The notes beneath the pieces are model-generated. The model was not told where the DNA came from and made no database searches. It saw only the letters and a list, made by a program, of their open reading frames with translations. From Bradyrhizobium neotropicale (GTDB lineage Bacteria > Pseudomonadota > Alphaproteobacteria > Rhizobiales > Xanthobacteraceae): a stretch of DNA of 54,968 nt. A program made the translations under genes and the position numbers. Of this stretch, positions 23,904 to 33,312 are shown in pieces. Within the stretch, counting starts at the first letter, position 1; each line of letters starts with the position of its first letter. The stretch covers positions 1 to 54,968 of the forward strand of contig NZ_LSEF01000102.1 of the NCBI RefSeq assembly GCF_001641695.1. The letters run 5' to 3'.

Positions 23904-26000
23904 ATGGATTCCAAGATCATGACCGCGCTCGGCGACCGCGTGCTGGCGCTCGGGCCTCAGCCCGCGGCCGACGGGTCCTATCGCCATTTCAAGCTGACGC
24001 GCGATGCCGACGGCGTCGCCTGGCTGTTGTTCGACCGTGCGGAGGCCAGCGCCAACACGCTGTCGTCGGATGTGATGGAGGAGTTCGACGCCGTGCTCGC
24101 GGCGATCGAAACCGAGTGCCCCGCCGGCCTCGTGATCCGCTCGGCCAAGCCGTCCGGCTTCATTGCCGGCGCCGACGTCAACGAATTCCGCGGCGCGTCC
24201 GATCCCGGCATGGTGGAGACGCGCATCCGCAGCGCGCATGCCGTGGTCGATCATCTGGAGGCGCTGCGGCTGCCGACGGTTGCGGTCATTCATGGCTTCT
24301 GTCTCGGCGGCGGCCTCGAGGTCGCGCTGGCCTGCCAGTCGCGCATCGCCATCGATGGCGCGCGCTTCGGCTTCCCGGAGGTGATGCTCGGCCTGCATCC
24401 TGGCCTCGGCGGCACCGCACGCTTCACCGCGCTGGTCAACCCGACCCAGTCGATGGCCTTGATGCTGACCGGCCGCACCATCGATGCGCGCCGCGCCAGA
24501 TCGCTCGGCCTCGTCGACACCGTGACGCAGGAGCGGCACGTCCACAACGCGGTAAAGGACGCGCTGTTCGGCCGGCTGAAGCGGGCCCGGCCGGGTCTTC
24601 TCACCCGCGCGGCCAATTTCGGCCCCGTGCGCGGGCTGCTTGCCAAGCGCATGCGCTCGGAGGCCGCGAAGGCGGCCTCGCGCGAGCACTATCCCGCGCC
24701 GTACGCGCTGATCGATCTCTGGGAGACGCATGGCGGCAGCAAGGCCGCGATGCTGAAGGCCGAGCAGGCCTCCTTCGCCAAGCTGATGGTGACGCCGACG
24801 GCGCAGAACCTGATCCGCGTGTTCTTCCTGCGCGAGCAGATGAAGAAGGCGGCAGGCTCCGGCAACACGGTCAAGCACGTCCACGTGATCGGCGCCGGCG
24901 CCATGGGCGGCGACATCGCGGCCTGGTGCGCGGGGCAGGGGCTGCGCGTCTCGCTCGCCGACATGAAGGCGGCGCCGATCGCAGGCGCGGTCAAGCGCGC
25001 CGCCGAGCTCTACGGCAAGATCATCCGCAAGCCGACCGAGGTGCGCGATGCGCTCGACCGCCTGATCCCGGACATGGACGGTGAGGGCGTCCGCAACGCC
25101 GATCTCATCATCGAGGCGGTGCCGGAAAAGCTCGAGCTCAAGCAGAAGGTCTATGCCGGCCTCGAGCCGGTGATGAAGCCGGGCGCGATTCTCGCCACCA
25201 ACACATCGAGCATCCCGCTCCAGGATCTGCGCAACGGACTGGCGCGGCCGGAACGGCTCGTCGGCCTGCATTTCTTCAACCCGGTGTCACGGCTGCAACT
25301 GGTCGAGGTCGTCAGCCATGACGGCAACGATCCGCAAGTTCTGAAGGAGGCGCTCGCCTTCGTCGGCGTGATCGACCGCCTGCCGCTTTCAGTGAAGAGC
25401 TCGCCCGGCTTCCTCGTCAACCGCGCGCTGACGCCTTACATGCTGGAGGCGATGGTGATGCTGGACGAGAAGATCGACCAGCGCCTGATCGATGCCGCGG
25501 CCGAACAGTTCGGCATGCCGATGGGGCCGATCGAGCTCGCTGATCAGGTCGGGCTCGACATCTGCATCGACGTCGGCGACATGCTGCGCACCAAGTTCGG
25601 CGATCTCCTGCCGCCGACGCCGGCCTGGCTGCGCGAGAAGGTTGCCAAGGGCGAGCTCGGCCGCAAGACCGGCAAGGGCTTCTACGCGTGGCGCGACGGC
25701 AAGGCGGAGAAGGCGCCCTTGCCGGAGACCGGCCCGCGCGTCACCGACCAGATGATCGACCGGCTGGTGCTGCCGATGTCGAACGTCTGCGTCGCAGCTC
25801 TTCGCGAAGGCATCGTCGACGATGCCGATGCGGTCGACGGCGCCATGATCTTCGGTACCGGCTACGCGCCCTTCCGCGGCGGTCCGCTCAACTATGCGCG
25901 CACGCGCGGGGTGGAAAATATCGTATCCACCTTGCGTGCGCTGACTGAGCGATTCGGCGGCCGCTTCGCGCCCGATCCGGGCTGGGACAATTTCAAGTGA
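23904..26000 (+). CDS. fadJ: Bifunctional enoyl-CoA hydratase / 3-hydroxyacyl-CoA dehydrogenase
   Basis: A 698-residue multifunctional beta-oxidation subunit. The N-terminal crotonase domain (about 1-190) has SGFIAGADVNEF and the two catalytic glutamates in HGFCLGGGLEVALA and FGFPEVMLGLHPGLGGT. The NAD-binding fold begins near residue 328 (VHVIGAGAMGGDIAAW). The dehydrogenase part has GLHFFNPVSRLQLVEVV and SPGFLVNRAL. The two C-terminal 3HCDH domains follow (PIELADQVGLD and GYAPFRGGPLNYA). It starts 2 nt after the thiolase stop and probably forms the trifunctional complex with it. Confidence 0.93.
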   Translation: MDSKIMTALGDRVLALGPQPAADGSYRHFKLTRDADGVAWLLFDRAEASANTLSSDVMEEFDAVLAAIETECPAGLVIRSAKPSGFIAGADVNEFRGASDPGMVETRIRSAHAVVDHLEALRLPTVAVIHGFCLGGGLEVALACQSRIAIDGARFGFPEVMLGLHPGLGGTARFTALVNPTQSMALMLTGRTIDARRARSLGLVDTVTQERHVHNAVKDALFGRLKRARPGLLTRAANFGPVRGLLAKRMRSEAAKAASREHYPAPYALIDLWETHGGSKAAMLKAEQASFAKLMVTPTAQNLIRVFFLREQMKKAAGSGNTVKHVHVIGAGAMGGDIAAWCAGQGLRVSLADMKAAPIAGAVKRAAELYGKIIRKPTEVRDALDRLIPDMDGEGVRNADLIIEAVPEKLELKQKVYAGLEPVMKPGAILATNTSSIPLQDLRNGLARPERLVGLHFFNPVSRLQLVEVVSHDGNDPQVLKEALAFVGVIDRLPLSVKSSPGFLVNRALTPYMLEAMVMLDEKIDQRLIDAAAEQFGMPMGPIELADQVGLDICIDVGDMLRTKFGDLLPPTPAWLREKVAKGELGRKTGKGFYAWRDGKAEKAPLPETGPRVTDQMIDRLVLPMSNVCVAALREGIVDDADAVDGAMIFGTGYAPFRGGPLNYARTRGVENIVSTLRALTERFGGRFAPDPGWDNFK

Positions 26001-26007
26001 GAGGCAC

Positions 26008-26418
26008 ATGACCGAAAAGGCCGACACCGAGCCGCGCGGCGATCTCTGCATCCGCACGCTGGCGATGCCCGCCGACACCAACGCCAATGGCGACATCTTC
26101 GGCGGCTGGCTGCTCAGCCAGATGGACGTCGGCGGCGGCGTGTTCGCGTCGAAAGCGGCGAAGTCGCGTACCGTCACGGTCGCGATCGAGGCGATGAATT
26201 TTCGTAAAGCGGTCTATGTCGGCGATCTCGTTTCGGTCTACGCCAATCTCGTGCGTGTGGGACGCACCTCGCTCACCGTGCATCTCGAAGCCTGGGCGCT
26301 TCGTCGCGGGGAGGAGCACCCGTTCCTCGTCACCGACGGCAACTTTACCTACGTCTCGATCGACGAACACGGCCGTCCGCAAGCGGTTCGCTCGACCGAT
26401 CCGTCGATCGCGACGTAA
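26008..26418 (+). CDS. Acyl-CoA thioesterase, YciA type (hotdog fold)
   Basis: A 136-residue hotdog-fold thioesterase that hydrolyses acyl-CoA to free acid and CoA. The family signature MPADTNANGDIFGGWLLSQMDVGGGV contains the catalytic Asn/Asp region, followed by RTVTVAIEAMNFRKAVYVGD. It starts 7 nt after fadJ with GAGAGG upstream, so it is the last gene of the fad operon. Its role there is probably to relieve CoA sequestration during beta-oxidation. Confidence 0.9.
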   Translation: MTEKADTEPRGDLCIRTLAMPADTNANGDIFGGWLLSQMDVGGGVFASKAAKSRTVTVAIEAMNFRKAVYVGDLVSVYANLVRVGRTSLTVHLEAWALRRGEEHPFLVTDGNFTYVSIDEHGRPQAVRSTDPSIAT

Positions 26419-26584
26419 TCGCGCGCGACGCCGTGCCTCATGCTCGCTGTCGTTGCTGTTGGCGATCACGGCGCCACTGAGTCATCGCGTCGCGGCTTCG
26501 CCAAGAACCAGTCATAAAAGAGATGAGGTCCCGGCGTACTCAATTGCGTGTCGATTCGGGGACAAAAACGGCTGATTTGCCCTA

Positions 26585-26609
26585 GGAACCTTTGGGCAGG
26601 ACTGTCGTT
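26585..26609 (+). promoter_or_regulatory. Sigma-EcfG (general stress) promoter
   Basis: GGAAC (26585-26589), then exactly 16 nt, then CGTT (26606-26609): the full EcfG consensus. It lies 30 nt before the start of the 63-aa protein gene. Confidence 0.85.
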
Positions 26610-26638
26610 ATTTGCCCGCACTCAGGACACAACGGGCC

Positions 26639-26830
26639 ATGACGGACAGCTACATCATCGAAGTTAATTCGCAGACCGCAGGTATCGTCGTTCGCAATCA
26701 AGGAGGCTACTGCTTCTTCGCCTCATCCCACCAATTCAACCGCCTGGAAGGCCAACTCTTTCGCAACGCCGGCGAAGCCGAGCGCGCCGCAAGCAAGCTC
26801 GTTAACGGCGAAGTGAAGGAGGCGGCGTAA
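26639..26830 (+). CDS. 63-aa stress-promoter-driven protein, unknown function
   Basis: A 63-residue soluble protein from the ATG at 26639. It begins TDSYIIEVNSQTAGIVVRNQGGYCFFASSHQFNRLEGQLF and ends with an Ala/Glu helix (AGEAERAASKLVNGEV). I know of similar short proteins in bradyrhizobia but no named function. The pattern suggests two or three beta strands plus one helix. The consensus sigma-EcfG promoter just upstream places it in the general stress regulon. A palindromic repeat follows the stop after 12 nt. Confidence 0.75.
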   Translation: MTDSYIIEVNSQTAGIVVRNQGGYCFFASSHQFNRLEGQLFRNAGEAERAASKLVNGEVKEAA

Positions 26831-26842
26831 TTTTTTCCGTTG

Positions 26843-26946
26843 GTCATTCCGGGGCGCCAAAGTGCGAACCCGGAATCCATCGGGCCGCAGAAAATGTCGA
26901 TCAATGGATTCCGGGCCCGCGCCTTTCGGCGCGTCCCGGAATGACG
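26843..26946. repeat. Dispersed palindromic repeat, CGTCATTCCGGGG family
   Basis: A second copy of the 20065-20162 family, with inner arms AACCCGGAATCCAT / ATGGATTCCGGG. It sits between two convergent genes. Confidence 0.85.
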
Positions 26947-26953
26947 TTGTTGA

Positions 26954-27424
26954 TCACAGTTTCGTGGCGGCGCGCGACAGCAGCTTCCAGTCGTCGCCCT
27001 GCTTCTGCCAGTTCATCAGGATGTGAAGGTTGGTCGGCACTTTTTTCCCATCGGCCGCCATCTCCTGCTCGGCGACCCAGTGGAAGCGCACGATCGCGGC
27101 GGGGCCGACGACCTTGATGGTCGGGTCCTTGTATTCGATCGACAGGAATTTTGATTTGCCGTCAGTGGCGTTGGCGATGAAGGTCGCCTTGTCCTCGACC
27201 TTGCCGCTGGAATGGCTGTAGCTCAGATCGTCCCAGCAGAGCGCGCCGAGCGCCTTGGGATCGGCCGCGATCTGGGCGAGGCGGAAGGCCTCGACCTTCT
27301 TCGCCACAGCCTCTTCGTCCGCCGAACCCGCAAGTGCGCCGGATGCCGTGAAGGCGAGGGTGGAGACGGCCAGGGTCGAGAGAGCCAGGCTTGAGAGAGA
27401 CAGCTCGCGCCGGTCGATGATCAT
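26954..27424 (-). CDS. DUF4440/SnoaL-like exported protein
   Basis: A 156-residue protein from the ATG at 27424, preceded by AAAGGAGGAA. Residues 1-33 form a signal peptide with a degenerate repeat (LSSLALSTLAVSTLAFTASGALA). The mature part is an NTF2-like cone-fold domain (EEAVAKKVEAFRLAQIAADPKALGALCWDDLSYSHSSG ... VVGPAAIVRFHW ... NLHILMNWQKQGDDWKLLSRAATKL), typical of DUF4440. The activity is unknown. It is divergent from the HAD phosphatase gene and shares with it a region carrying a tandem 17-bp element. Confidence 0.85.
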   Translation of the reverse strand: MIIDRRELSLSSLALSTLAVSTLAFTASGALAGSADEEAVAKKVEAFRLAQIAADPKALGALCWDDLSYSHSSGKVEDKATFIANATDGKSKFLSIEYKDPTIKVVGPAAIVRFHWVAEQEMAADGKKVPTNLHILMNWQKQGDDWKLLSRAATKL

Positions 27425-27525
27425 CGTTTCCTCCTTTTTGATCTTGCCGCGAGTGTTGCAGCCGCGCGCGACTTTGTCGAGTGTCACGTCGTCGTCATGC
27501 GCATGCGTCATTGCGCGATCGAGGA

Positions 27526-27559
27526 CGTATTGATACGTCTCGCGTATCGATACGTCGCG
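27526..27559. promoter_or_regulatory. Tandem 17-bp element with GTATYGATAC palindromes
   Basis: Two adjoining 17-bp units (CGTATTGATACGTCTCG, CGTATCGATACGTCGCG), each centred on GTATYGATAC. The second is a perfect palindrome. They end 19 nt before the HAD start codon. A dimeric repressor bound at two sites is inferred. Confidence 0.5.
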
Positions 27560-27578
27560 CATTTGGGAAAGTACGGAA

Positions 27579-28253
27579 ATGATCGAGACTATCGGCAGGG
27601 CGTTGCTGTTCGATATCGACGGCACGCTCGCCAACACCGACCCGTTGCACCTGAAGGCCTTCAACCAGGTGCTCGGCCCCCGCGGCCATGTCTTCGATCA
27701 CGCACGCTTCTCGAGAGAGCTGCAGGGCTTCTCCAATGCGTCGATCGGCGAACGCTTTCTCATCGAGGAGGCGCCGGAGCGCCGCGTCGCGATCCTCGGC
27801 GAGAAGGAGGAAGTCTTCCGTGCACTCGTCGCCGGGCAGATCGAGCCGCTGCCCGGTTTGATGGCGCTGCTCGACCGGGCGGATGCCGCCGGCATTCCCA
27901 TGGTCGCCGTCACCAACGCGCCGCGCCTCAATGCGGAGTTGCTGCTCTCCGGGCTCGGCATCACCAAGCGATTCAAGGCGATCGTGATCGGCGACGAGCT
28001 TGCGCATGGCAAGCCTCATCCGCTGCCCTATCAGGAGGGGCTTCGCTTCGTCGATGCCGACGCGCGGGCCTCGATCGCGTTCGAGGATTCCCGTTCCGGC
28101 GTGCAATCGGCCACGGCTGCCGGCATTCCGACCATCGGGATACGCACCAGCCTCAGTCATGCTGACCTTGTCGCCGCCGGCGCCATCGCGTCCGCGAGCG
28201 CCTTCGACGATCCGGAGCTGCTCGCGCGTCTCGCCGCCAAGATGGCGAGGTGA
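27579..28253 (+). CDS. HAD-superfamily phosphatase
   Basis: A 224-residue haloacid-dehalogenase-like hydrolase of the phosphoglycolate phosphatase / beta-phosphoglucomutase subgroup. Motif I is LLFDIDGTLANTD (nucleophile and acid/base Asp). Motif II is VAVTNAP, motif III holds Lys in AHGKPHPLPYQEG, and motif IV is AFEDSRSGVQSA. A helical cap lies between motifs I and II. It precedes the GlpR-type regulator by 90 nt and the glycerol operon beyond, so a glycerol-phosphate or related sugar-phosphate substrate is plausible. That is context, not proof. Confidence 0.87.
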   Translation: MIETIGRALLFDIDGTLANTDPLHLKAFNQVLGPRGHVFDHARFSRELQGFSNASIGERFLIEEAPERRVAILGEKEEVFRALVAGQIEPLPGLMALLDRADAAGIPMVAVTNAPRLNAELLLSGLGITKRFKAIVIGDELAHGKPHPLPYQEGLRFVDADARASIAFEDSRSGVQSATAAGIPTIGIRTSLSHADLVAAGAIASASAFDDPELLARLAAKMAR

Positions 28254-28343
28254 GGAGCCTCGTCCGTTAACCGTGATCAGCTCTTGCATTGACCGATCGC
28301 GCGAACCGCCGCACCATGCATCCATTGATTTGAGGCCATCGCC

Positions 28344-29192
28344 GTGACCGGATTGACCCATCGCCAAGCCGAAATCCTCAACATCGCGCGCGCCTCCGGC
28401 CGCGTGATGGTCGAAGAACTGGCGCGCCGGTTCGAGGTGTCGGCGCAGACCATCCGGAAAGATCTCAACGATCTCTGCGAGCGCCGGTCGCTGACCCGCA
28501 TCCATGGCGGCGCCATCATTGCCTCCGGCGTCGAAAATCTCGCCTATGAGGCGCGGCGCTTCGTCGCCGCCGACGAGAAGAAGGCGATCGGGGTGGCGGC
28601 CGCATCGCTCATTCCCAACGGCTGCTCGCTCTTCATCAACATCGGCACCACGACCGAGGAGGTCGCGAGCGCGCTCACTTCGCACGAGGATCTCCTCGTC
28701 ATCACCAACAATCTCAACGTCGCCATGCTGCTCTACCGCCATCCGCGCATCGAGGTGGTGGTCGCCGGCGGCACGGTGCGGCGTGCCGACGGCGCCGTGG
28801 TCGGCTCGACCGCGACGCAGCTCATCGGCCAGTTCAAGGTCGACTACGCCATCATCGGCGCCTCCGCGATCGACGAGGAGGGCGCATTGCTCGACTTCGA
28901 TTATCGCGAGGTCCAGGTCGCGCAGGCCATCATCGCCAACGCCCGCAGCGTCATGCTGGTCGCGGACTCGACGAAGCTTCGCCGCAGCGCGCCGGTCCGC
29001 ATCGCCCATATCAGCCAGATCCAGACCTTCGTCACCGATCAGGAATTGCCCGAACGCCTCGCCACCATCTGCCACAGCAAGGGCATCGAGGTGGTGGAGG
29101 CGATGCCGAAGACCGCCGATATCGATGACGGGGCAGGGGAGCCTGCGCAGGATGCAGCGCCCGAAGCGGCACCGGTGGTCAGGCTGAGATAG
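28344..29192 (+). CDS. glpR: DeoR/GlpR family repressor
   Basis: A 282-residue repressor from GTG 28344. The N-terminal DeoR-type HTH is at residues about 5-60 (RQAEILNIARASGRVMVEELARRFEVSAQTIRKDLNDLCERRSLTRIHGGAI). The C-terminal sugar-phosphate-sensing domain includes SLFINIGTTTEEVA, VVAGGTVRRADGAVVG and KVDYAIIGASAIDEEG. It lies directly upstream of glpD, whose promoter has phased TTTCG elements typical of this family, so it probably represses the glycerol operon and is released by glycerol-3-phosphate. The C-terminal 25 residues are an extra acidic tail. Confidence 0.9.
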   Translation: MTGLTHRQAEILNIARASGRVMVEELARRFEVSAQTIRKDLNDLCERRSLTRIHGGAIIASGVENLAYEARRFVAADEKKAIGVAAASLIPNGCSLFINIGTTTEEVASALTSHEDLLVITNNLNVAMLLYRHPRIEVVVAGGTVRRADGAVVGSTATQLIGQFKVDYAIIGASAIDEEGALLDFDYREVQVAQAIIANARSVMLVADSTKLRRSAPVRIAHISQIQTFVTDQELPERLATICHSKGIEVVEAMPKTADIDDGAGEPAQDAAPEAAPVVRLR

Positions 29193-29265
29193 CGCTCCAT
29201 TTCACGCTCCCTGGTGGGCAGGGCAATCGCATATGAATGCGAGCGTGGCAGGCAGCCTCTCCTCG

Positions 29266-29395
29266 CGGTCCATCCTTCGAGACGCCCGCTGTAGGCGGGC
29301 TCGTCAGGATGAGATCTCGTGTCGTGGCGAAATCCTAGACCCTCATGGTGAGGAGCGCCGCCTTACGGCGCGTCTCGAACCATGGAGGCCAGGTA
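29266..29395. repeat. Dispersed repeat, CCTCATGGTGAGGAGCGCCG family
   Basis: Contains GGTCCATCCTTCGAGACGCC facing GGCGCGTCTCGAACCATGGA, with an internal CCTCATGGTGAGGAGCG. This motif is common between genes in bradyrhizobial genomes. Confidence 0.65.
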
Positions 29396-29489
29396 CGCGC
29401 CACAAGGTCACAGACGAGACGTCTCCCGGTCCAGTGCAGGATGCACTTCTGTCTACTCCTTCACCCAACTGCCCACAAAAAAGTTCCGG

Positions 29490-29556
29490 TTTCGCTTCCT
29501 TTCGCTTCTCTTTCGTCTTGCTTTCGTTTTGCGGTGTGATCTAATTAAAAACGAAA
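29490..29556 (+). promoter_or_regulatory. glpD operator/promoter: phased TTTCG array
   Basis: Four direct TTTCG boxes start at 29490, 29500, 29511 and 29522, that is 10-11 bp apart on one DNA face. The last extends to TTTCGTTTT (29522-29530), facing its inverse AAAACGAAA (29548-29556). A possible -35 TTGCTT (29518-29523) and -10 TAATTA (29542-29547) lie inside. DeoR-family proteins are known to use TTTCG-like direct repeats, so GlpR is the likely ligand. Confidence 0.6.
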
Positions 29557-29590
29557 GTCGCCGCTGGATGGAACAAGCGGCCGCCGGGGG

Positions 29591-31137
29591 ATGCGTCTGT
29601 TGGAGCGTATTTTCGACCTCGCCATTATCGGAGGCGGTGTTAACGGCTGCGGCATCGCGCGCGATGCGGTGGGCCGGGGCAACACGGTTTTCCTGTGTGA
29701 AATGAATGATCTGGCGAGCGGGACGTCGTCCTGGTCGACCAAGCTCGTACATGGCGGCCTGCGCTATCTCGAATATTACGAGTTTCGCCTGGTCCGTGAG
29801 GCGCTGATCGAGCGCGAGATCCTCTGGGGCATCGCGCCCCACATCATCCGTCCCCTGCGTTTCGTTTTGCCGCATCACGCGGGCCTGCGGCCGGCCTGGC
29901 TGCTGCGGCTCGGCCTCTTCCTCTACGACCACATCGGCGGCCGTCATCTCCTGCCGGCGACCCGTTCGGTCGATCTCAGGCGCGATGAGGTCGGCCGCCC
30001 GCTGATCCCGAATCGCTATACCCGCGCGTTCGAATATTCCGACTGTTTCGTCGACGATGCCCGCCTCGTCGTGCTCAATGCGCGCGATGCCGCCGACAAG
30101 GGCGCCGAGATCCGCACCCGCACCCGCGCCACCGAAATCCGCCAGTCCGACGGCATCTGGACCGTGAGCATGGTCGATACGCTGAGCGGCGCACGCTCAT
30201 CCATCCAGGCCCGCGCACTCATCAATGCCGGCGGCCCCTGGGTCGAGGACGTCTTGGGCCGCGGCGCCGGCGTCAATGCGAAAGCCAAGGTGCGCCTGGT
30301 GCAGGGCTCGCATATCGTGGTGAAAAAGCTCTACGATCACGACCGTGCCTACATGTTCCAGAATGCGGATGGTCGCATCATCTTCGTCATTCCCTACCAG
30401 GACGATTTCACGCTGATCGGCACCACCGATCGCGACTATGACGGCGATCCGTCCAAGGTGAAGGCGACGCCGGAGGAGATCCACTATCTCTGCACCGCCG
30501 CGAGCGAATATCTGGCCAAGCCGGTGACGCCGGAGGACGTGGTCTGGACGTATTCCGGCGTGCGTCCGCTCTATGACGACGGCGCCAACGAAGCCAAGGC
30601 CGCGACCCGCGACTACGTGTTCGAGCTCGATACGCCCGGCGGCGTGCCCCTGCTGTCGATCTATGGCGGCAAGATCACGACCTACCGCCGCCTCGCCGAG
30701 GAGGCGCTGGAGCGGCTCGCGCCTTATCTTCGCAGCGCGAAGGCGCGCGAGGGCTGGACCGGCAAATGGCCGCTGCCTGGCGGCGACATGGACGTGTCGG
30801 CCGTCGACGGCCTGATCGCCGAGCTGCAGCGCGGCTATCCGTTCCTCAGCCACGAGCATGCGCGGCGCCTCGCGCGCGCCTACGGCACCCGCGCGATCAA
30901 GCTGCTTGGCGATGCGAAATCGGCCGCCGATCTCGGCCAGGCTTTTGGCGCGACGCTGACCGAGCGCGAGGTCCGCTACCTCATGGCCAACGAATGGGCG
31001 GTTACCGCCGAGGACATCGTCTGGCGTCGTTCCAAGCTTGGCCTGCGACTAAGTGCCGACGAGATCGCGGCGCTTGACGACTGGATCAGGACCCACGCCG
31101 TGCAGCAAAGTCCCCTGCTGGAAGCAGGAGGCCGCTC

Positions 31138-31141
<4 letters not shown>
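29591..31141 (+). CDS. glpD: Glycerol-3-phosphate dehydrogenase (aerobic, FAD)
   Basis: A 516-residue flavoenzyme that oxidises glycerol-3-phosphate to dihydroxyacetone phosphate at the membrane, feeding electrons to quinone. The FAD dinucleotide-binding fold is at the N-terminus (DLAIIGGGVNGCGIARDAVGRG), followed by SSWSTKLVHGGLRYLEYYEF. Also seen are INAGGPWVEDV, TLIGTTDRDYDGDP and SIYGGKITTYRRLAEEAL. It is the first gene of the glycerol operon, and its stop overlaps glpS as ATGA. No glycerol kinase gene is in the window. Confidence 0.95.
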
Positions 31142-32214
<1,073 letters not shown>

Positions 32215-32226
32215 AGGAGGCGCTCG

Positions 32227-33312
32227 ATGGCCCGCATTGACCTCGTCGATCTCGCGCACTCCTACACCGGCAATGACGCAGCCCCGGAAAGCTTTGCGCT
32301 AAAGCCGGTGACCATGACCTGGCGGCAGGGCGGTGCCTATGCGCTGCTTGGGCCGTCCGGCTGCGGCAAGACCACGCTGCTCAACGTCATCTCCGGCATC
32401 ATCACGCCTTCGCGCGGGAAAATCCTGTTCGACGGCAAGGACATCACACCGCTGTCAACCCAGAAGCGCAACATCGCCCAGGTGTTCCAGTTTCCGGTGA
32501 TCTACGACACCATGACTGTGGGGCAGAACCTGGCGTTTCCGCTGAAGAACCGAGGCGTGCCGAAAGCCGAGATCGACAAGCGCGTCGCCGAGATCGGCCG
32601 CCTGCTCGATCTCGAACCCTATCTGAACCGCAAGGCGACGCGGCTCACGGCCGACGCCAAGCAGAAGATCTCGCTCGGCCGCGGCCTCGTCCGCTCCGAC
32701 GTCGCCGCCGTGCTGTTCGACGAGCCTTTGACCGTCATCGATCCCGAGCTGAAATGGCAGCTTCGCTCCAAGCTGAAGGCGCTGCATCGCGAGCTCGACC
32801 TCACGATGATCTACGTCACCCACGACCAGACCGAGGCGCTGACCTTTGCCGATACCGTGGTCGTCATGCATGACGGCCGCGTGGTGCAGAGCGGCACGCC
32901 GGCCGAGCTGTTCGACAAGCCGGCCCACACCTTCGTTGGCTATTTCATCGGTTCGCCGGGCATGAACATCCTGCCGGCCGAGGTCAGGGGCCGCGAGGCG
33001 CGGATCGGCGGCCATGTCATCGCGCTCGATCGCAGCTACGACAATCTGCCGGCGGGCGCCAAGATCGAGATCGGGGTGCGACCGGAGTTCGTCGACGTCG
33101 TCGCGCCGGCGCCGGGCCTGCTCACGGCGAAGATCGACCGCATCGACGACCTCGGCCGTATCCGCTTCGCCCGCGTCCGCGTCGGCGACGCCAAGTTGGC
33201 GGCGCGCGCACGCGCTGGTTTCACCAGCGGCGATGGCAGCGCCGGCCTGAAGTTCGATCCGTCGCACGTCCACGTCTATGCCGACAGCCTTCTGGTGGAG
33301 GGAGCCGCCTGA
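32227..33312 (+). CDS. glpT: Glycerol ABC transporter ATPase GlpT
   Basis: A 361-residue ABC ATPase paired with GlpS. Walker A is residues 42-49 (GPSGCGKT), Walker B is VLFDEP with Glu166, and the switch His199 is present (YVTHDQTEAL). The signature is degenerate: LTADAKQ (140-146) in place of LSGGQ. This complements the GlpS defects, so one site of the dimer should be consensus and the other degenerate. AGGAGG lies 6 nt before the ATG. Its stop overlaps the glpP start (TGATG). It is unrelated to the E. coli MFS antiporter also named GlpT. Confidence 0.9.
   Translation: MARIDLVDLAHSYTGNDAAPESFALKPVTMTWRQGGAYALLGPSGCGKTTLLNVISGIITPSRGKILFDGKDITPLSTQKRNIAQVFQFPVIYDTMTVGQNLAFPLKNRGVPKAEIDKRVAEIGRLLDLEPYLNRKATRLTADAKQKISLGRGLVRSDVAAVLFDEPLTVIDPELKWQLRSKLKALHRELDLTMIYVTHDQTEALTFADTVVVMHDGRVVQSGTPAELFDKPAHTFVGYFIGSPGMNILPAEVRGREARIGGHVIALDRSYDNLPAGAKIEIGVRPEFVDVVAPAPGLLTAKIDRIDDLGRIRFARVRVGDAKLAARARAGFTSGDGSAGLKFDPSHVHVYADSLLVEGAA

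Larger units (their letters stand above)
29193..29590. other. Intergenic region upstream of glpD
   Basis: A 398-bp region without a credible gene. It holds a dispersed repeat (29266-29395) and then the glpD promoter/operator array (29490-29556). Confidence 0.6.

Noticed and set aside
23208..25271. 687-aa open frame opposite the thiolase and fadJ
   Set aside because: A high-GC antisense shadow. Both genes on the plus strand have full family signatures.
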